Positions 34,866 through 45,000 of a DNA stretch of 64,000 bases are shown here, piece after piece. The DNA is from Nostoc sp. 106C (lineage in GTDB: Bacteria; Cyanobacteriota; Cyanobacteriia; Cyanobacteriales; Nostocaceae): NCBI RefSeq assembly GCF_002154725.1, contig NZ_MTAW01000089.1, positions 172,316 to 236,315 on the forward strand. The letters are read 5' to 3'. The notes under the pieces are model-generated. The model had not been told where the DNA came from. It worked only from the letters and a program-made list of their open reading frames with translations, and did not search any database. The position numbers and the translations under genes were made by a program. Numbering within the stretch: the stretch's first letter is position 1; each line of letters starts with the position of its first letter.

Positions 34866-35666
34866 TTAGCTTCTACGGACATCATTTGTAAATTGGCTAA
34901 TTAATCCAATGAATACTAAAAATATCACTTTATCAAGAACAGAAAATAGTGTATTAAACCAATTATTTTCTGATAGAACCATACGATTGGAGTCTAGATA
35001 AAAATACATATATAAACTTGGAACCAAAACTGTTAGTAATAATATATACGTTAATAAATAACTAAACTTATTTAACAAATCCTTCTTGAAGGTTTTGAAA
35101 TCATCAGATTCTTTAAGTTTTTTCCTTAAGAGTTTTTGATCCTTTCTAAAAGGTGCATCAAGCCAGCGTCTTTCATCTTCACTTACTTGAACTTGATTGA
35201 GTATCTCTGGTCTACCTGGATCATTAGTATGTGGGATCGATGATTTAGTTTTAACATAATAAAACATGAGAGATACAAAAGTATCTACTTCTGGATTTAG
35301 TTCTATCGACTTGTTACTGTGATTATGAACAGCAATTAAAGAATTGCCTATATAATCAGGATCTAAAGTTGTACCAATATGTCCTAGTCCCTTGGAAACC
35401 CAACTAACTTTTGAATGATACGTTCCAGCTATTCTTTTTGAAACCCAAATAGCTTCGTTAGTTTGAATTAGAATTGTAGAATTTGAAGGAATAATAATTT
35501 TATTGACAGAGCTATCATAAGCGCTTTTTCCATCCTGAATTCTCCATGCGAGCTTACTGGCTGTTAAATTGTAACTGGCTCCTTTAAGGTTGCTTTCATT
35601 AAAAGGATATATTAAAGTAGCTTTTCCTAATTCTCGCTTGATATCTAAGTCACTTAATGTACTCAT
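34866..35666 (-). CDS. Membrane-anchored dUTPase/Dcd-fold protein, probably not a deaminase
   Basis: A 266-residue protein. Residues 1-150 follow the dCTP deaminase/dUTPase fold: SDLDIKRELGKATLIYPF, LKGASYNLTAS, then GTYHSKVSWVSKGLGHIG and TTLDPDYIGNSLIAVHNHS. Compared with the true Dcd next door, the S-x-x-A-R element is changed (HSKVSWVSKG) and the catalytic Glu of LTLEFSN is absent (LIAVHNHS). The Asp of LDPDYIG, which contacts the sugar in dUTPases, is kept. A charged helical linker (FRKDQKLLRKKLKES) leads to two hydrophobic helices, about residues 197-220 and 237-258. The base composition is more AT-rich than its neighbours. A nucleotide sensor with a membrane effector is a guess; function unknown. 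Confidence 0.75.
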   Translation of the reverse strand: MSTLSDLDIKRELGKATLIYPFNESNLKGASYNLTASKLAWRIQDGKSAYDSSVNKIIIPSNSTILIQTNEAIWVSKRIAGTYHSKVSWVSKGLGHIGTTLDPDYIGNSLIAVHNHSNKSIELNPEVDTFVSLMFYYVKTKSSIPHTNDPGRPEILNQVQVSEDERRWLDAPFRKDQKLLRKKLKESDDFKTFKKDLLNKFSYLLTYILLLTVLVPSLYMYFYLDSNRMVLSENNWFNTLFSVLDKVIFLVFIGLISQFTNDVRRS

Positions 35667-35833
35667 ATCTACGCTAATTTTTATGTAATTTAACTAGCTT
35701 GACTTGCAGCTAATTGTAGCTTGTGTTATTTGGCCCACAACCGTAATTTCCTCAAATATTTATCTTTTGCAAAAAATTAAAAATTTCAAATTCAAAGCTT
35801 TTTTGGATTTGAAACTTTTAATATTTAAAGGGT

Positions 35834-36556
35834 TTAAGGTGCTAATCGCGCCTTGCCCAAACGAGATTTTTCATACCATTCTGCGATCGCTGGCACCCAA
35901 TCTGCAAAATGGGGCCACATCATTTCACATAACTTTTGAATTTCGAGTTGAGCGTCTTTCTTGTTTCTCAAGTCACAAAAATGCAAGAAAGACCTTAAAT
36001 TAAAACTAACTACAAAATGCTGGCGATAATCAAAAGGCATTTTACCTCTTACGTGTTCCTCAGACATTCCCGCCTCAAAGTCAGCTTTGTATCGCTTGGC
36101 TGCTTCAAAACACCACTCTAAATCTGATGCTCTTTGCTCTGGTGAATAATAGTACTTTTTGCCTTGTCTATCACTGTAATAACCAACAGGACGCAGGTAG
36201 AAAACATCTTCAATATCTTTCTTACCGTTTACTACATCAATAAATTGGTTACCTGTATACCTAAAAGATTGTACATCAAATGATACAGCTACCCTGTGTG
36301 TACGCGCCTGCTGCATGACACTGTGGGGAAAGTATCCACAGTTAAAGCAGATCTGGGGATGCTCTAAAGGCCCGTAATGTCCCCTTTCACCTGCTAAAAG
36401 TCGCTTCACAATAATTTCGCCGCTTTGTGACTCCGAGGGCCACGAGTCGCGCTCGTCAAACACGAACCCCTCAGTGTAGTCTTGGTGCATGGCGGCATAA
36501 ATCACCTGCTGAGGATTGGGTGTTTTGCTAATAACCTCTACGCGGAATCGATGCAT
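35834..36556 (-). CDS. thyX: Flavin-dependent thymidylate synthase
   Basis: A 240-residue ThyX, which makes dTMP from dUMP with FAD, NADPH and methylene-tetrahydrofolate. The ThyX signature R-H-R-x7-S-x-R appears as RTHRVAVSFDVQSFRYTG. The flanking LEHPQICFNCGYFPHSVMQQA and the C-terminal SFNLRSFLHFCDLRNKKDAQLEIQKL match the family. It terminates the deoxypyrimidine cluster and probably starts a transcript that continues to the Dcd-TM and dut genes, with a gap of about 168 bases between. Confidence 0.97.
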   Translation of the reverse strand: MHRFRVEVISKTPNPQQVIYAAMHQDYTEGFVFDERDSWPSESQSGEIIVKRLLAGERGHYGPLEHPQICFNCGYFPHSVMQQARTHRVAVSFDVQSFRYTGNQFIDVVNGKKDIEDVFYLRPVGYYSDRQGKKYYYSPEQRASDLEWCFEAAKRYKADFEAGMSEEHVRGKMPFDYRQHFVVSFNLRSFLHFCDLRNKKDAQLEIQKLCEMMWPHFADWVPAIAEWYEKSRLGKARLAP

Positions 36557-36741
36557 GAGCTAGTTAAGGCTTAATTGGTAGCTGGGAGTGCCTACTAATA
36601 AGTTGTGCAGCCTGTTCGTTAGACATCTCCATGAGAACGATTCACTATCATATCTCTGCCTTGGGCTAGACTAATTTAGTTTACAAAAATTAATAATCGC
36701 GTTACACTTCTTTACATAGTGATTCAAGTCGGTAAAATCTC

Positions 36742-36957
36742 ATGCGTACAAATGCTGCCATCGTTGACGATCAGGGACTAATGAACAACTTTGCGATCGA
36801 GCCAAAAGTGTATGTAGATGAGCAAGGCGATCGCACTGGGTTTACAACTTATGCAGAACTCCTCAACGGTCGTTTAGCAATGATTGGTTTTGTGGCTCTC
36901 ATCGCATTAGAAGTTTTCACAGGTCACGGGATCGTTGGTCTGTTGGCAAATCTGTAA
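36742..36957 (+). CDS. High-light-inducible protein (HLIP / small CAB-like)
   Basis: A 71-residue single-helix chlorophyll-binding protein. The helix starts with the conserved [20 protein letters not shown], where Glu and Asn/Arg act as chlorophyll ligands and helix-pairing residues. Such proteins bind chlorophyll under light stress and protect photosystem II assembly. The N-terminal 40 residues are soluble. It is followed by a perfect 10-bp hairpin at 37001-37024. Confidence 0.93.
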   Translation: MRTNAAIVDDQGLMNNFAIEPKVYVDEQGDRTGFTTYAELLNGRLAMIGFVALIALEVFTGHGIVGLLANL

Positions 36958-37000
36958 AAGCTAATTTAAATTACTGATTTTAATTTTTTTTAACAAACGC

Positions 37001-37029
37001 AGAGACGGGATATATCCCGTCTCTAATTT
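37001..37029 (+). terminator. Terminator-like hairpin after the HLIP gene
   Basis: A perfect stem AGAGACGGGA / TCCCGTCTCT with a TATA loop is followed by AATTTT. A sister element (agagacgttg / caacgtctct) lies at 41702-41725, so it is also a member of a dispersed gagacg palindrome family. Confidence 0.7.
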
Positions 37030-37103
37030 TATGTAAAATCAATGGTATTTTGAAAATAACTGACAGTATCAGCCGTTTTTATGGACACAGTACCAGATAA
37101 ATT

Positions 37104-37685
37104 ATGGCTTTAACTGCTTCTACAATGTTGCCTCTCGGCACTAATGCTCCAGATTTTCATCTACCAGAAGTAGTATCTGGAGAAAAAATTTCCTTAGCTA
37201 ATTTTGCCGATAAAAAAGCATTGTTAGTCATGTTTATTTGTCGGCATTGTCCGTTTGTCAAACACGTTCAAAAACAGTTGGCGCTGCTAGGAGATGAGTA
37301 CTTCAATAGCGATTTGGGAATAGTTGCTATTAGTGCTAATGATGCAAAAAACTACCCAGATGATGCACCAGATTCTTTAAAGGCAATGGCAACAGAATTA
37401 GGGTTGAAATTTCCCTTGTGCTACGACGAAACTCAAGAAACTGCCAAGGCTTATACAGCAGCTTGTACCCCTGATTTTTTTGTATTTGATAGCGAACGCA
37501 AACTCGTTTATCGGGGACAATTGGATGATAGCCGCCCAAGTAATGGCAAACCTGTAACAGGCGCAGATTTACGTGCAGCTATTGAAGCGGTGTTGACAGA
37601 TAAACCTGTACCAAATGAGCAAAAGCCAAGTATTGGTTGCAATATTAAGTGGAAAGCTGGAAACGCACCCAGCTATTTTGGTTGA
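37104..37685 (+). CDS. Thioredoxin-like redoxin protein (AhpC/TSA-type fold)
   Basis: A 193-residue soluble redoxin. The fold starts PLGTNAPDFHLPEVVSGEKISL, with the redox-active site CRHCP (C-x-x-C, residues near 47-50) after VMFI, and TPDFFVFD containing the cis-Pro. This resembles the 'thioredoxin family' peroxiredoxin-like proteins found widely in cyanobacteria. Partner and substrate are unknown. It lies alone between HLIP and a convergent conserved gene. Confidence 0.85.
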   Translation: MALTASTMLPLGTNAPDFHLPEVVSGEKISLANFADKKALLVMFICRHCPFVKHVQKQLALLGDEYFNSDLGIVAISANDAKNYPDDAPDSLKAMATELGLKFPLCYDETQETAKAYTAACTPDFFVFDSERKLVYRGQLDDSRPSNGKPVTGADLRAAIEAVLTDKPVPNEQKPSIGCNIKWKAGNAPSYFG

Positions 37686-37818
37686 TCAAACTCTAGCTTG
37701 AAAATTGGGCATGGGGCGTTTATTTTCATGCCGTCGTTGTGAGCTTAAGCCCGTGGTGATCTGTCTTGAAAAGCTGATGTTGAGCTTAACAACTAAACAG
37801 TCAGATGCCAGAATAAAA

Positions 37819-37858
37819 ATTCACCCTCGCTATAGTTTCTGAACTAGTGAGGGTGAAT
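37819..37858. terminator. Bidirectional terminator-like hairpin
   Basis: The inverted repeat ATTCACCCTC / GAGGGTGAAT with partial inner pairing lies between two convergent genes (stops at 37685 and 37871). It is flanked by A on the left and AT-rich sequence on the right, so it can serve both directions. Confidence 0.75.
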
Positions 37859-37870
37859 ATAAATTTGCGA

Positions 37871-38383
37871 TTAGTGTTTGATTTCCAAATTGAGGATGTA
37901 GCGTCCCAATTGGACTTTTTCTGCCCACAATTCGTACTCTATGCGCAGATGCTCTGGCAAAGTTTGCCCACTGAGAACCATAGCGGTCGTGAAATTACGC
38001 AGTCGGATAGGCTCATTAGGTTGCAATGACTCAGTTGGCAACCAGTAACGGCTTACACCATAAACACCCTGTTCCCAGAAGTGACGATAACTCACTTGAG
38101 CGTTACCTTGCATAGTCATGATTACCCGGTAAGGGGAAATCTCCAGCCATAAAATCCTCGGACTGCTGGGTGCATAAGCATTGCTCCTTTTTTGGGGAGG
38201 CGTGTCCTCTGGATTGAGGGAACTCACTATTTCGCAACTTATTAAAGGCGGTGCAGTCAACAGTAAATGAAAGCGGTCAGTATCTTTTTGATACAATGTC
38301 CCGGCAGTTTCCACAACCGACCAGACTGGCAGGTCAGTGGAAATAAGTGATAAGCACACGGGCTTGCGGTGATGGGTCAGCAT
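37871..38383 (-). CDS. Conserved cyanobacterial protein of unknown function
   Basis: A 170-residue soluble protein that I do not recognise. It is rich in beta-like segments (RFHLLLTAPPLISCEIV, RILWLEISPYRVIMTMQGNAQVSYRHFWEQGVYGVSRYWLP, IRLRNFTTAMVLSGQTLPEHLRIEYELWAEKVQLGRYILNL). There is no signal peptide or membrane segment. It converges with the redoxin gene and has a long, gene-free upstream region. Confidence 0.65.
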   Translation of the reverse strand: MLTHHRKPVCLSLISTDLPVWSVVETAGTLYQKDTDRFHLLLTAPPLISCEIVSSLNPEDTPPQKRSNAYAPSSPRILWLEISPYRVIMTMQGNAQVSYRHFWEQGVYGVSRYWLPTESLQPNEPIRLRNFTTAMVLSGQTLPEHLRIEYELWAEKVQLGRYILNLEIKH

Positions 38384-38901
38384 GGGAGCGATAAGGGCTA
38401 AAAGCTATTGAACAAAAACAAATCAACACCAGGGTCTCTAGCAGGTCAGGGTCAGAAACTAAATCGTGAAACATGCTTAGATATTAACTGAATCTGCTTA
38501 TTTGGTAAGCCAGATAAATAAAATTGAAAATACTTAGGGTACGAATTTAAAAAGCAAAAACTACGATTTTTATCCGGAAAGCTAATTTCAAAGTAAATTT
38601 AGTGAATATATTGTAAATAATCTTCAGATTACGAAATTAATATAGCTGGAGTATTTGGTGAAACACAAGCGGAACAATTTTCGTAGCTTTTAGAAGTGTA
38701 AGAAGCTAACAAATGAACATCAAATTTACTTAGATTGCTAAGAGAAAGCTGACTCCTTCAATAGGTAAAAGTATCAATTTTGGTAGATTTGATTAAGTTT
38801 TACAGAACAAAAGACGATAGGATACTAGGGAGGAAGTCAACAGCCGCGGCACACGCAATCGCTTATGTACTTCCGGTGTCTTCAAAAGCCAGTGTATCCT
38901 A
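38384..38901. other. Intergenic region upstream of aroA
   Basis: About 520 AT-rich bases between divergent genes. I see no gene, RNA or strong repeat. It should contain the aroA promoter; no confident boxes were found. Confidence 0.4.
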
Positions 38902-40251
38902 ATGTCGGCTGCTGTTATAACCGTAGAAACGCAAAAAGACCTTTCAGATAATTTAATTATCCAGCGACCTCCTTTTGGGCTATCCTTGCAAGGTCGTATC
39001 CGGGTTCCAGGTGATAAGTCTATCTCTCATCGTGCTCTGATGTTGGGTGCTATAGCCCAAGGTGAAACTGAGATTCAAGGGCTTCTCTTAGGAGAAGACC
39101 CCCGCAGCACTGCTAGTTGTTTTCAAGCAATGGGCGCGGAAATTTCTGAACTCAACACAGATTTAGTCCGAGTTAAAGGTATTGGGCTGGGGAATTTACA
39201 AGAGCCAGTGGATGTATTAAATGCTGGAAATTCTGGCACTACACTGCGTCTGATGTTGGGACTGTTGGCATCGCATCCAGGGCGCTTTTTTACAGTAACA
39301 GGCGATAGTTCCTTGCGATCGCGTCCCATGTCCCGTGTAGTTAAACCTTTGCTGCAAATGGGGGCACAAATTTGGGGACGCAAAGGTAATTCTTTAGCAC
39401 CCCTAGCAATTCAAGGTCAAGCCCTCAAACCAATTCACTATTATTCCCCCATCGCCTCTGCGCAAGTGAAATCTTGCATTTTACTTGCTGGTCTAACAAC
39501 TGAGGGACAAACCACCGTTACCGAACCCGCCCTTTCCCGTGACCACAGTGAAAGGATGTTACGGGCGTTTGGTGCAGAACTCAGTGTTGACCCAGAAAGT
39601 AACAGTGTGACAATTACCGGGCCATCTCAATTGTCTGGGCAAAAGGTAATAGTCCCAGGCGATATTAGTTCAGCAGCTTTTTGGTTAGTAGCTGGCGCAA
39701 TTGTTCCTGGTTCAGAATTAGTAGTAGAAAATGTGGGCGTTAATCCCACCCGCACCGGGATATTAGAAGCTTTAGCATTGATGGGAGCTGATATCGAACT
39801 GGAAAATCAGCGAGAAGTTGCGGGTGAACCGGTAGCTGATATCAGGGTGCGTTCCAGTAGTTTAAAAAGCTGTACGCTCGCCGGTGATATCATACCGAGA
39901 ATGATTGATGAAATTCCGATTTTGGCAGTAGCAGCAGTATTTGCTCAAGGAACGACAATTATTCGGGATGCAGCAGAGTTAAGAGTTAAAGAAAGCGATC
40001 GCATTACTGTTATGGCGCAGCAACTCAATAAAATGGGAGCAAAGGTCAGCGAATTACCCGATGGGATGGAAATTACAGGCGGTACTTCCTTAGTTGGTAG
40101 TGATGTAGATAGTTATACAGATCATCGCATTGCTATGAGTTTAGCGATCGCGGCGCTGGTCGCCACTGGAACCACTACGATTCACCGTGCAGAAGCAGCA
40201 GCGATTTCCTACCCTGGATTCTTTAATACTCTGACAGCGATTATTAACTAG
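38902..40251 (+). CDS. aroA: 3-phosphoshikimate 1-carboxyvinyltransferase (EPSP synthase)
   Basis: A 449-residue EPSP synthase, joining shikimate-3-phosphate and PEP in the aromatic amino acid pathway. Motifs include [15 protein letters not shown], the PEP-binding [23 protein letters not shown] and LRVKESDRI. It lacks the Gly-Thr/Pro arrangement in the first motif that would be needed to sort it as class I; the GNSGTT wording fits the class II-like enzymes of cyanobacteria, which I state with caution. The start is ATG at 38902. A strong hairpin follows the stop. Confidence 0.96.
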   Translation: MSAAVITVETQKDLSDNLIIQRPPFGLSLQGRIRVPGDKSISHRALMLGAIAQGETEIQGLLLGEDPRSTASCFQAMGAEISELNTDLVRVKGIGLGNLQEPVDVLNAGNSGTTLRLMLGLLASHPGRFFTVTGDSSLRSRPMSRVVKPLLQMGAQIWGRKGNSLAPLAIQGQALKPIHYYSPIASAQVKSCILLAGLTTEGQTTVTEPALSRDHSERMLRAFGAELSVDPESNSVTITGPSQLSGQKVIVPGDISSAAFWLVAGAIVPGSELVVENVGVNPTRTGILEALALMGADIELENQREVAGEPVADIRVRSSSLKSCTLAGDIIPRMIDEIPILAVAAVFAQGTTIIRDAAELRVKESDRITVMAQQLNKMGAKVSELPDGMEITGGTSLVGSDVDSYTDHRIAMSLAIAALVATGTTTIHRAEAAAISYPGFFNTLTAIIN

Positions 40252-40665
40252 TAGTCGGTTCAATGACTCATAACTTTGCCAAATTCATTCCCAAATGTTA
40301 TGGGAATGAATTTTTATATAGACTGGCGATTAGAACTCCGAGATCTAAACCCTAATTTGTTTTTTATAATAAGTTTTATTTAGTTGTTTTTGCGTGAATA
40401 TAGATATTTTCTATGGCATGAATCTAAAAAAATAAAAAATTATTTACAAAGCTCTTACTGTCACTATCAATAACTTTGCTGAAGTATTTAACAAATAGTA
40501 ACAATCATTTACTTGATGTTGTATTGGTTAGGAGTTAATATTCTGCAATTATTACAACTTACATGAGAGTCATGCCTGTATGATATTGACTACAATCAAT
40601 CTAAATCCAAAGCAAGTTAAACTACTTGTGTAAATTCGAGATTTTGCATTGGAGAAAATACAATT
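40252..40665. other. Spacer with the aroA terminator, otherwise no gene
   Basis: A stem AAATTCATTCCCA / TGGGAATGAATTT (40281-40313) followed by T is the aroA terminator. The remaining roughly 350 bases are strongly AT-rich and hold no gene, RNA or repeat that I can identify. Confidence 0.7.
40281..40316 (+). terminator. aroA rho-independent terminator
   Basis: A 13-bp perfect stem (40281-40293 with 40301-40313) with a 7-base loop and a short T-run, 30 bases after the aroA stop. Confidence 0.9.
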
Positions 40666-41013
40666 ATGGGCTGGTTACAAAGACTTTTTGGCATGGAGAA
40701 ACCAGAAGATGCTCAAGTTAACCCTGAGCCAAGTTTAGTTGCAGAGGACACTGGTGAAGAATCCATTGCTCCTGAAAGAATAGGACTGAATGGAGAATAT
40801 GACCAAAGTGGTTTAGCAAAAAGAGTTGCCCTTGCTTTTGATGAAGATGGTAGTTTCGATGATATTGATAGCCTTTATGTTGCTCAGACAGGAGGTACAG
40901 TAGTTTTAAAAGGATCAGTACCTTCTCAAGATATTTTAGATCAAATGGTCGAGACTGCTAGGGGAGTTAGTGGTGCTACTGATGTTCAAACCGACCAAGT
41001 TACAGTTGGCTAG
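40666..41013 (+). CDS. Small BON-domain protein
   Basis: A 115-residue protein with an acidic N-terminus and a BON domain from about residue 45 (GLAKRVALAFDEDGSFDD, LYVAQTGGTVVLKGSVPSQDILDQMVETARGVSGATDVQTDQVTV). BON domains bind lipids or other macromolecules and are common in osmotic-stress and membrane-linked proteins. It has no clear signal peptide. It lies 160 bases upstream of a lipoprotein gene on the same strand. Confidence 0.85.
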   Translation: MGWLQRLFGMEKPEDAQVNPEPSLVAEDTGEESIAPERIGLNGEYDQSGLAKRVALAFDEDGSFDDIDSLYVAQTGGTVVLKGSVPSQDILDQMVETARGVSGATDVQTDQVTVG

Positions 41014-41097
41014 AACAATTTTTTAATTAATGGGTGATTAGCTTACACAGGCTAATCAATTGTCAATTGCAATGGCATTTTTCAAAGCCATTTTGTT

Positions 41098-41125
41098 AGA
41101 CAGCACTTACACAATAGTGCTGTCT
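41098..41125. terminator. Hairpin between BON and lipoprotein genes
   Basis: A 9-bp perfect stem (AGACAGCAC / GTGCTGTCT) with a 10-base loop. It lies 49 bases before the lipoprotein start at 41174 and has no T-run, so it may be a leader structure rather than a terminator. Confidence 0.5.
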
Positions 41126-41173
41126 AGAGCTTTCATGAATATATCCTTAATTATTCTTTGTAGTAGACATTCA

Positions 41174-41551
41174 ATGAACACTCAAATTAAATTACGTCAA
41201 TTTGGTATTGGGCTGACATTATTAAGTATTTTAATGTTAGTTAGTTGTGGTAAAAAACCTGAAGAATCTGCTAGCAATAATGCTGGAAACTCAACTGCTG
41301 TTTCTCAAGTTAAGCCTACTGCTAAAAGTGGAACTAATGCTGCGATTCCAGCAGCAGCACAAAAGTTAGGGGTTAAGCCACAAGGTGAAACTACTTGTCC
41401 AAGCAATGCACCTATTAAAGGGAAAGTTACTCAAAAGCGAGGTAATATATACCACACTGCTAAGTTGCCTGATTATGCAAAAGTGAAACCAGATATCTGC
41501 TTTAAAGATACAGCAACAGCAGAAAAAGCTGGTTTTACAGCACCTAAGTAA
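41174..41551 (+). CDS. Lipoprotein with a sunset-domain-like tail
   Basis: I choose the ATG at 41174 rather than an upstream start because the product (125 residues) then begins MNTQIKLRQFGIGLTLLSIL with a clear lipobox (LVSCGKK, Cys near residue 23). Mature residues up to about 70 form a Ser/Ala/Asn-rich linker. The C-terminus CPSNAPIKGKVTQKRGNIYH and CFKDTATAEKAGF matches the pattern of 'sunset' domains (IKGN...IYH...CF...EA..AGF), often found on nuclease or envelope proteins. The role is unknown. It should be membrane-anchored and face the periplasm. Confidence 0.75.
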   Translation: MNTQIKLRQFGIGLTLLSILMLVSCGKKPEESASNNAGNSTAVSQVKPTAKSGTNAAIPAAAQKLGVKPQGETTCPSNAPIKGKVTQKRGNIYHTAKLPDYAKVKPDICFKDTATAEKAGFTAPK

Positions 41552-42041
41552 GTAGGCTAGTACCGCTGCGCGGAAGTCAAAAGTCATAAGAATTGGATTC
41601 CAGGCTTTTGCGTTGTTTGAAATACTAATTTTCTTTCCGCTGTGATGTACGAGTTACTTACTTTCGATAATTAATAGTATCAATTTTCGGTTTTGGCTTC
41701 CAGAGACGTTGTATACAACGTCTCTATTATTTATGCACGTATTTTTGTCTTCGCCAAATCTTGAATCCTTTGGTTGATATAGTGTGAGATTTTGTCTCTT
41801 CAGGAAACAAAGCTTATTAGCACAAGAGATCAGTTTTTTTTTGAAGATAACAAGGTAGTAACTCACCACTAAAATACATCTGGGAAAACCCGTAGGCTAA
41901 TTGTTAAATATAAACGTTAATATATAGGTTATCTTTAAGAGCTTTGGTAAAATATGACACTTACGATAGTGCGGCTATAGGGAGAAAGACTGTCTCTATA
42001 AGCTCTAATGATTTTACCCTTTAGATATAAAAAATTTACTT
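41552..42041. other. Intergenic region with one palindromic element
   Basis: About 490 bases upstream of the TPR-CHAT gene. It includes the perfect palindrome agagacgttgtatacaacgtctct-type hairpin at 41702-41725, similar to the element after the HLIP gene. No gene or RNA is evident. The rest is AT-rich and probably contains the promoter. Confidence 0.55.
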
Positions 42042-45000
42042 ATGCAACTACGTCTAATTACTGCAACCCTCCTGCTGACATTAGCTTCCCCATTGCTATC
42101 CTTTCATACTTCAACACAAATTCTTGCCCAAGCGCCAACACCTACAGCAGAAGAAAAAATTACAGAGGCGATTACCCTGAATAATAACGGTGAAGGACTG
42201 GTATATAAAGATTTAGTCGGTTTAGGTGACTTGCAAGCAGGGTTAGAAATGTTTCAGCAGGCGTTGACGATTTTCAAAAAATACAATGCTAAAGCTGGAG
42301 AAGCTAACAGTCTTACCAATATTGGCTATGTTTATTTGCGTAAGGGAGAATATGCCAAGGCACTGGACTTTTTGCAACAGTCTTTAAGTATTCGTAAACA
42401 AACACGGGATCGCCAAAATGAATGGGTACCTCTTTCCTATATAGGAGAAGTTTATACAAATTTAGGTCAGTATCCAAAAGCACTAGAAGCTTATCAATCA
42501 ACCTTAACTATTCTCAAAGATCTGCAAGCTGCTAACCCTAAAGATTCTAGTTATTCTACTAGTCAAAAAAGTCTGCTTACTGATACTGGGGCAGTATACT
42601 TTAGGATGGGTCAATATCAAAAAGCATTGGAACTTTATCAACAAAGTTTAGCAATCTCCAAAGCCAACAGCGATCGCATTGGTAGTGCTGAGACTCTGAA
42701 TAACATTGGAGTTGTTTATATTAATTTGGGAAATTACACTCAGGCGCTAGATTCCTATCAACAAGCTTTAAACCCTATCCAAGACTTCTGCTATAAGGAA
42801 AAATCAACTTGCTTTTATGGTACAGAAGCAGCTATTTTAAATAATCTTGCAGGTGCTTACTTTAGCTTAGGGCAATATCAAAAATCTTTAGAACTTGCAG
42901 AAAAATCTTCAAATATTTACAAAAAATTCCGTACTGGTGAGTACAAGGGGACAAATAAACAGGATATAAAGTTACTTTACGATGCACTAGGACAAAATCC
43001 CCAAGCTTTGCAACAAGTTACCAGTCGTGCCAATGTTGGTGATGCTTTTGGTAAAGATTCTTTTCAGTTTCAAGGTGAAGCACTAAACCTTAATAACATC
43101 GCGCAAATTTACCTTAGTCAAGGTAAGTCTGAACAAGCGCTAAAGTTATATCAACAGGCTTTAGGTATTTACCAAGAAAATAAATATCAAGAAGGTATTG
43201 CTTTTACTCTTAATAATATTGGGCGTGTTTACGCTAATACAAGCAAGTATCAGCAAGCGATAGAGTCTAACCAGCAAGCTTTGGTTAATTATAAAGCAGT
43301 GGGCGATCGCACTGGTGAAGGTGTAACTCTAAGCAATCTCGGACAGATTTACCAAAAACAAAATCAGTCTGAAAAAGCTTTGGGATTGTATCAGCAAGCT
43401 TTAGCAATACATCGCGAAGTTAGCGACAAAGTTAGTGAAACCGCAACACTAAAATATTTAGGAGATGTGCTATCGCAACAAAATCAACCACAACTAGCGA
43501 TCGCATTCTACAAACAATCAGTCAATCTCACAGAAACTATCCGCAAAAGTTTGCGAGTTGTCCCTACAGATATCCAACAATCCTACACCGAAACTGTTTC
43601 TGAAAGATATCGCAGATTAGCTGATTTATTACTCAAGCAAAACCGTTCAGCAGAAGCACAACAAGTTCTAGATTTATTGAAAATACAGGAAGTTCAAGAC
43701 TTTATTGGTAATAGTCGTGGCAGTATTCAAAAAGTTGCCAATACTCCGACAAAAGTAGTTAATACTCAAAGAGGAATAGCTAATAGCGATTCTCAACCAC
43801 AACAAAACTTACCTCTTAAACCACAAGAACAAGAAATTTCGCAAAAATATAGTGTCATTCAAGATAAAGTAATTGTTTTAGGCAAAGAACTCACAAGTCT
43901 GCGGAAAATCAATCCCAAGGAACGTACATCTACTCAAGAAAAACGGATTGCCGAACTGGTAAAACTTGAACAGGATATTACTGGTGAGTTTAACAAATTT
44001 ATCAAAAGTCCCTCTGTTGTAGCGTTGGTTCAGCAATTATCTGCAACTTCAGGACAAGAAAATCTCAGTTTACGCCAACTAAATTCTCTGCGGGATAATT
44101 TACGACAGTTAAATCAAAAAGCAGTACTACTTTATCCCTTGGTTTTAGAAGATAGATTAGAGTTAGTTATCGTCACAGCAGACGCACCACCCATACATCG
44201 CACAGTACCAGTTACCAAGGAAGAGTTAAATAAGACAATTCTTGAGTATCGGCAAACAATCCAAGTGCCTCATAAAAATATTAAAGAGCCAGCACTTAAA
44301 TTGTATAACTGGCTAATTAAACCCATAGAAAATGAGCTAAAACAAGCTGATGCCAAATCGATTATTTATGCTCCAGATGGACAATTAAGATATGTTCCTT
44401 TAGCAGGTTTATATGATGGTAAAGAGTGGCTAGTACAAAGATTTATCGTTAATAACATTACATCTGCTAGCCTCACCAAATTCAACAACAAACCAGAAAA
44501 AGATAATAAAGTTTTAGCGGCTGCTTTTACAAAAGGTGATTATACAATCAAACTTGCCAATCGCTCAGAAGTTTTTAGTGGCTTGCAGTTCGCTAAACAG
44601 GAAGTAGAAAACTTAGCCAAGACAATTCCAGGGACTAAGATACTGTTAGATAATGTTTTTAGCACTTCAGGTACAGTTCCCCAAATGAATGATTTCAAAA
44701 TTGTTCATTTGGCAACTCATGGACTGCTAGTAAAAGGTAATCCCGAAGATTCCTTTATTCTATTTGGTGATGGCGAACGTGTAACTCTACGAGATATAGA
44801 AAATTGGTCTTTACCAAATGTAGATTTAGTAGTTTTGAGTGCTTGCCAAACAGGCTTGGGAGATACATTAGGTAATGGGCAAGAAATTCTTGGTTTAGGA
44901 TACCAGATTCAACTAACAGGAGCTAAGGCATCTATAGCTTCATTATGGTCTGTATCTGATGGCGGAACACAGGCTTTAATGAATGTATTTTATAAAGTAT

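Noticed and set aside
41060..41173. Longer N-terminal start for the lipoprotein
   Set aside because: It would include a perfect hairpin in its coding region and displace the signal peptide. The ATG at 41174 gives a standard lipoprotein signal.
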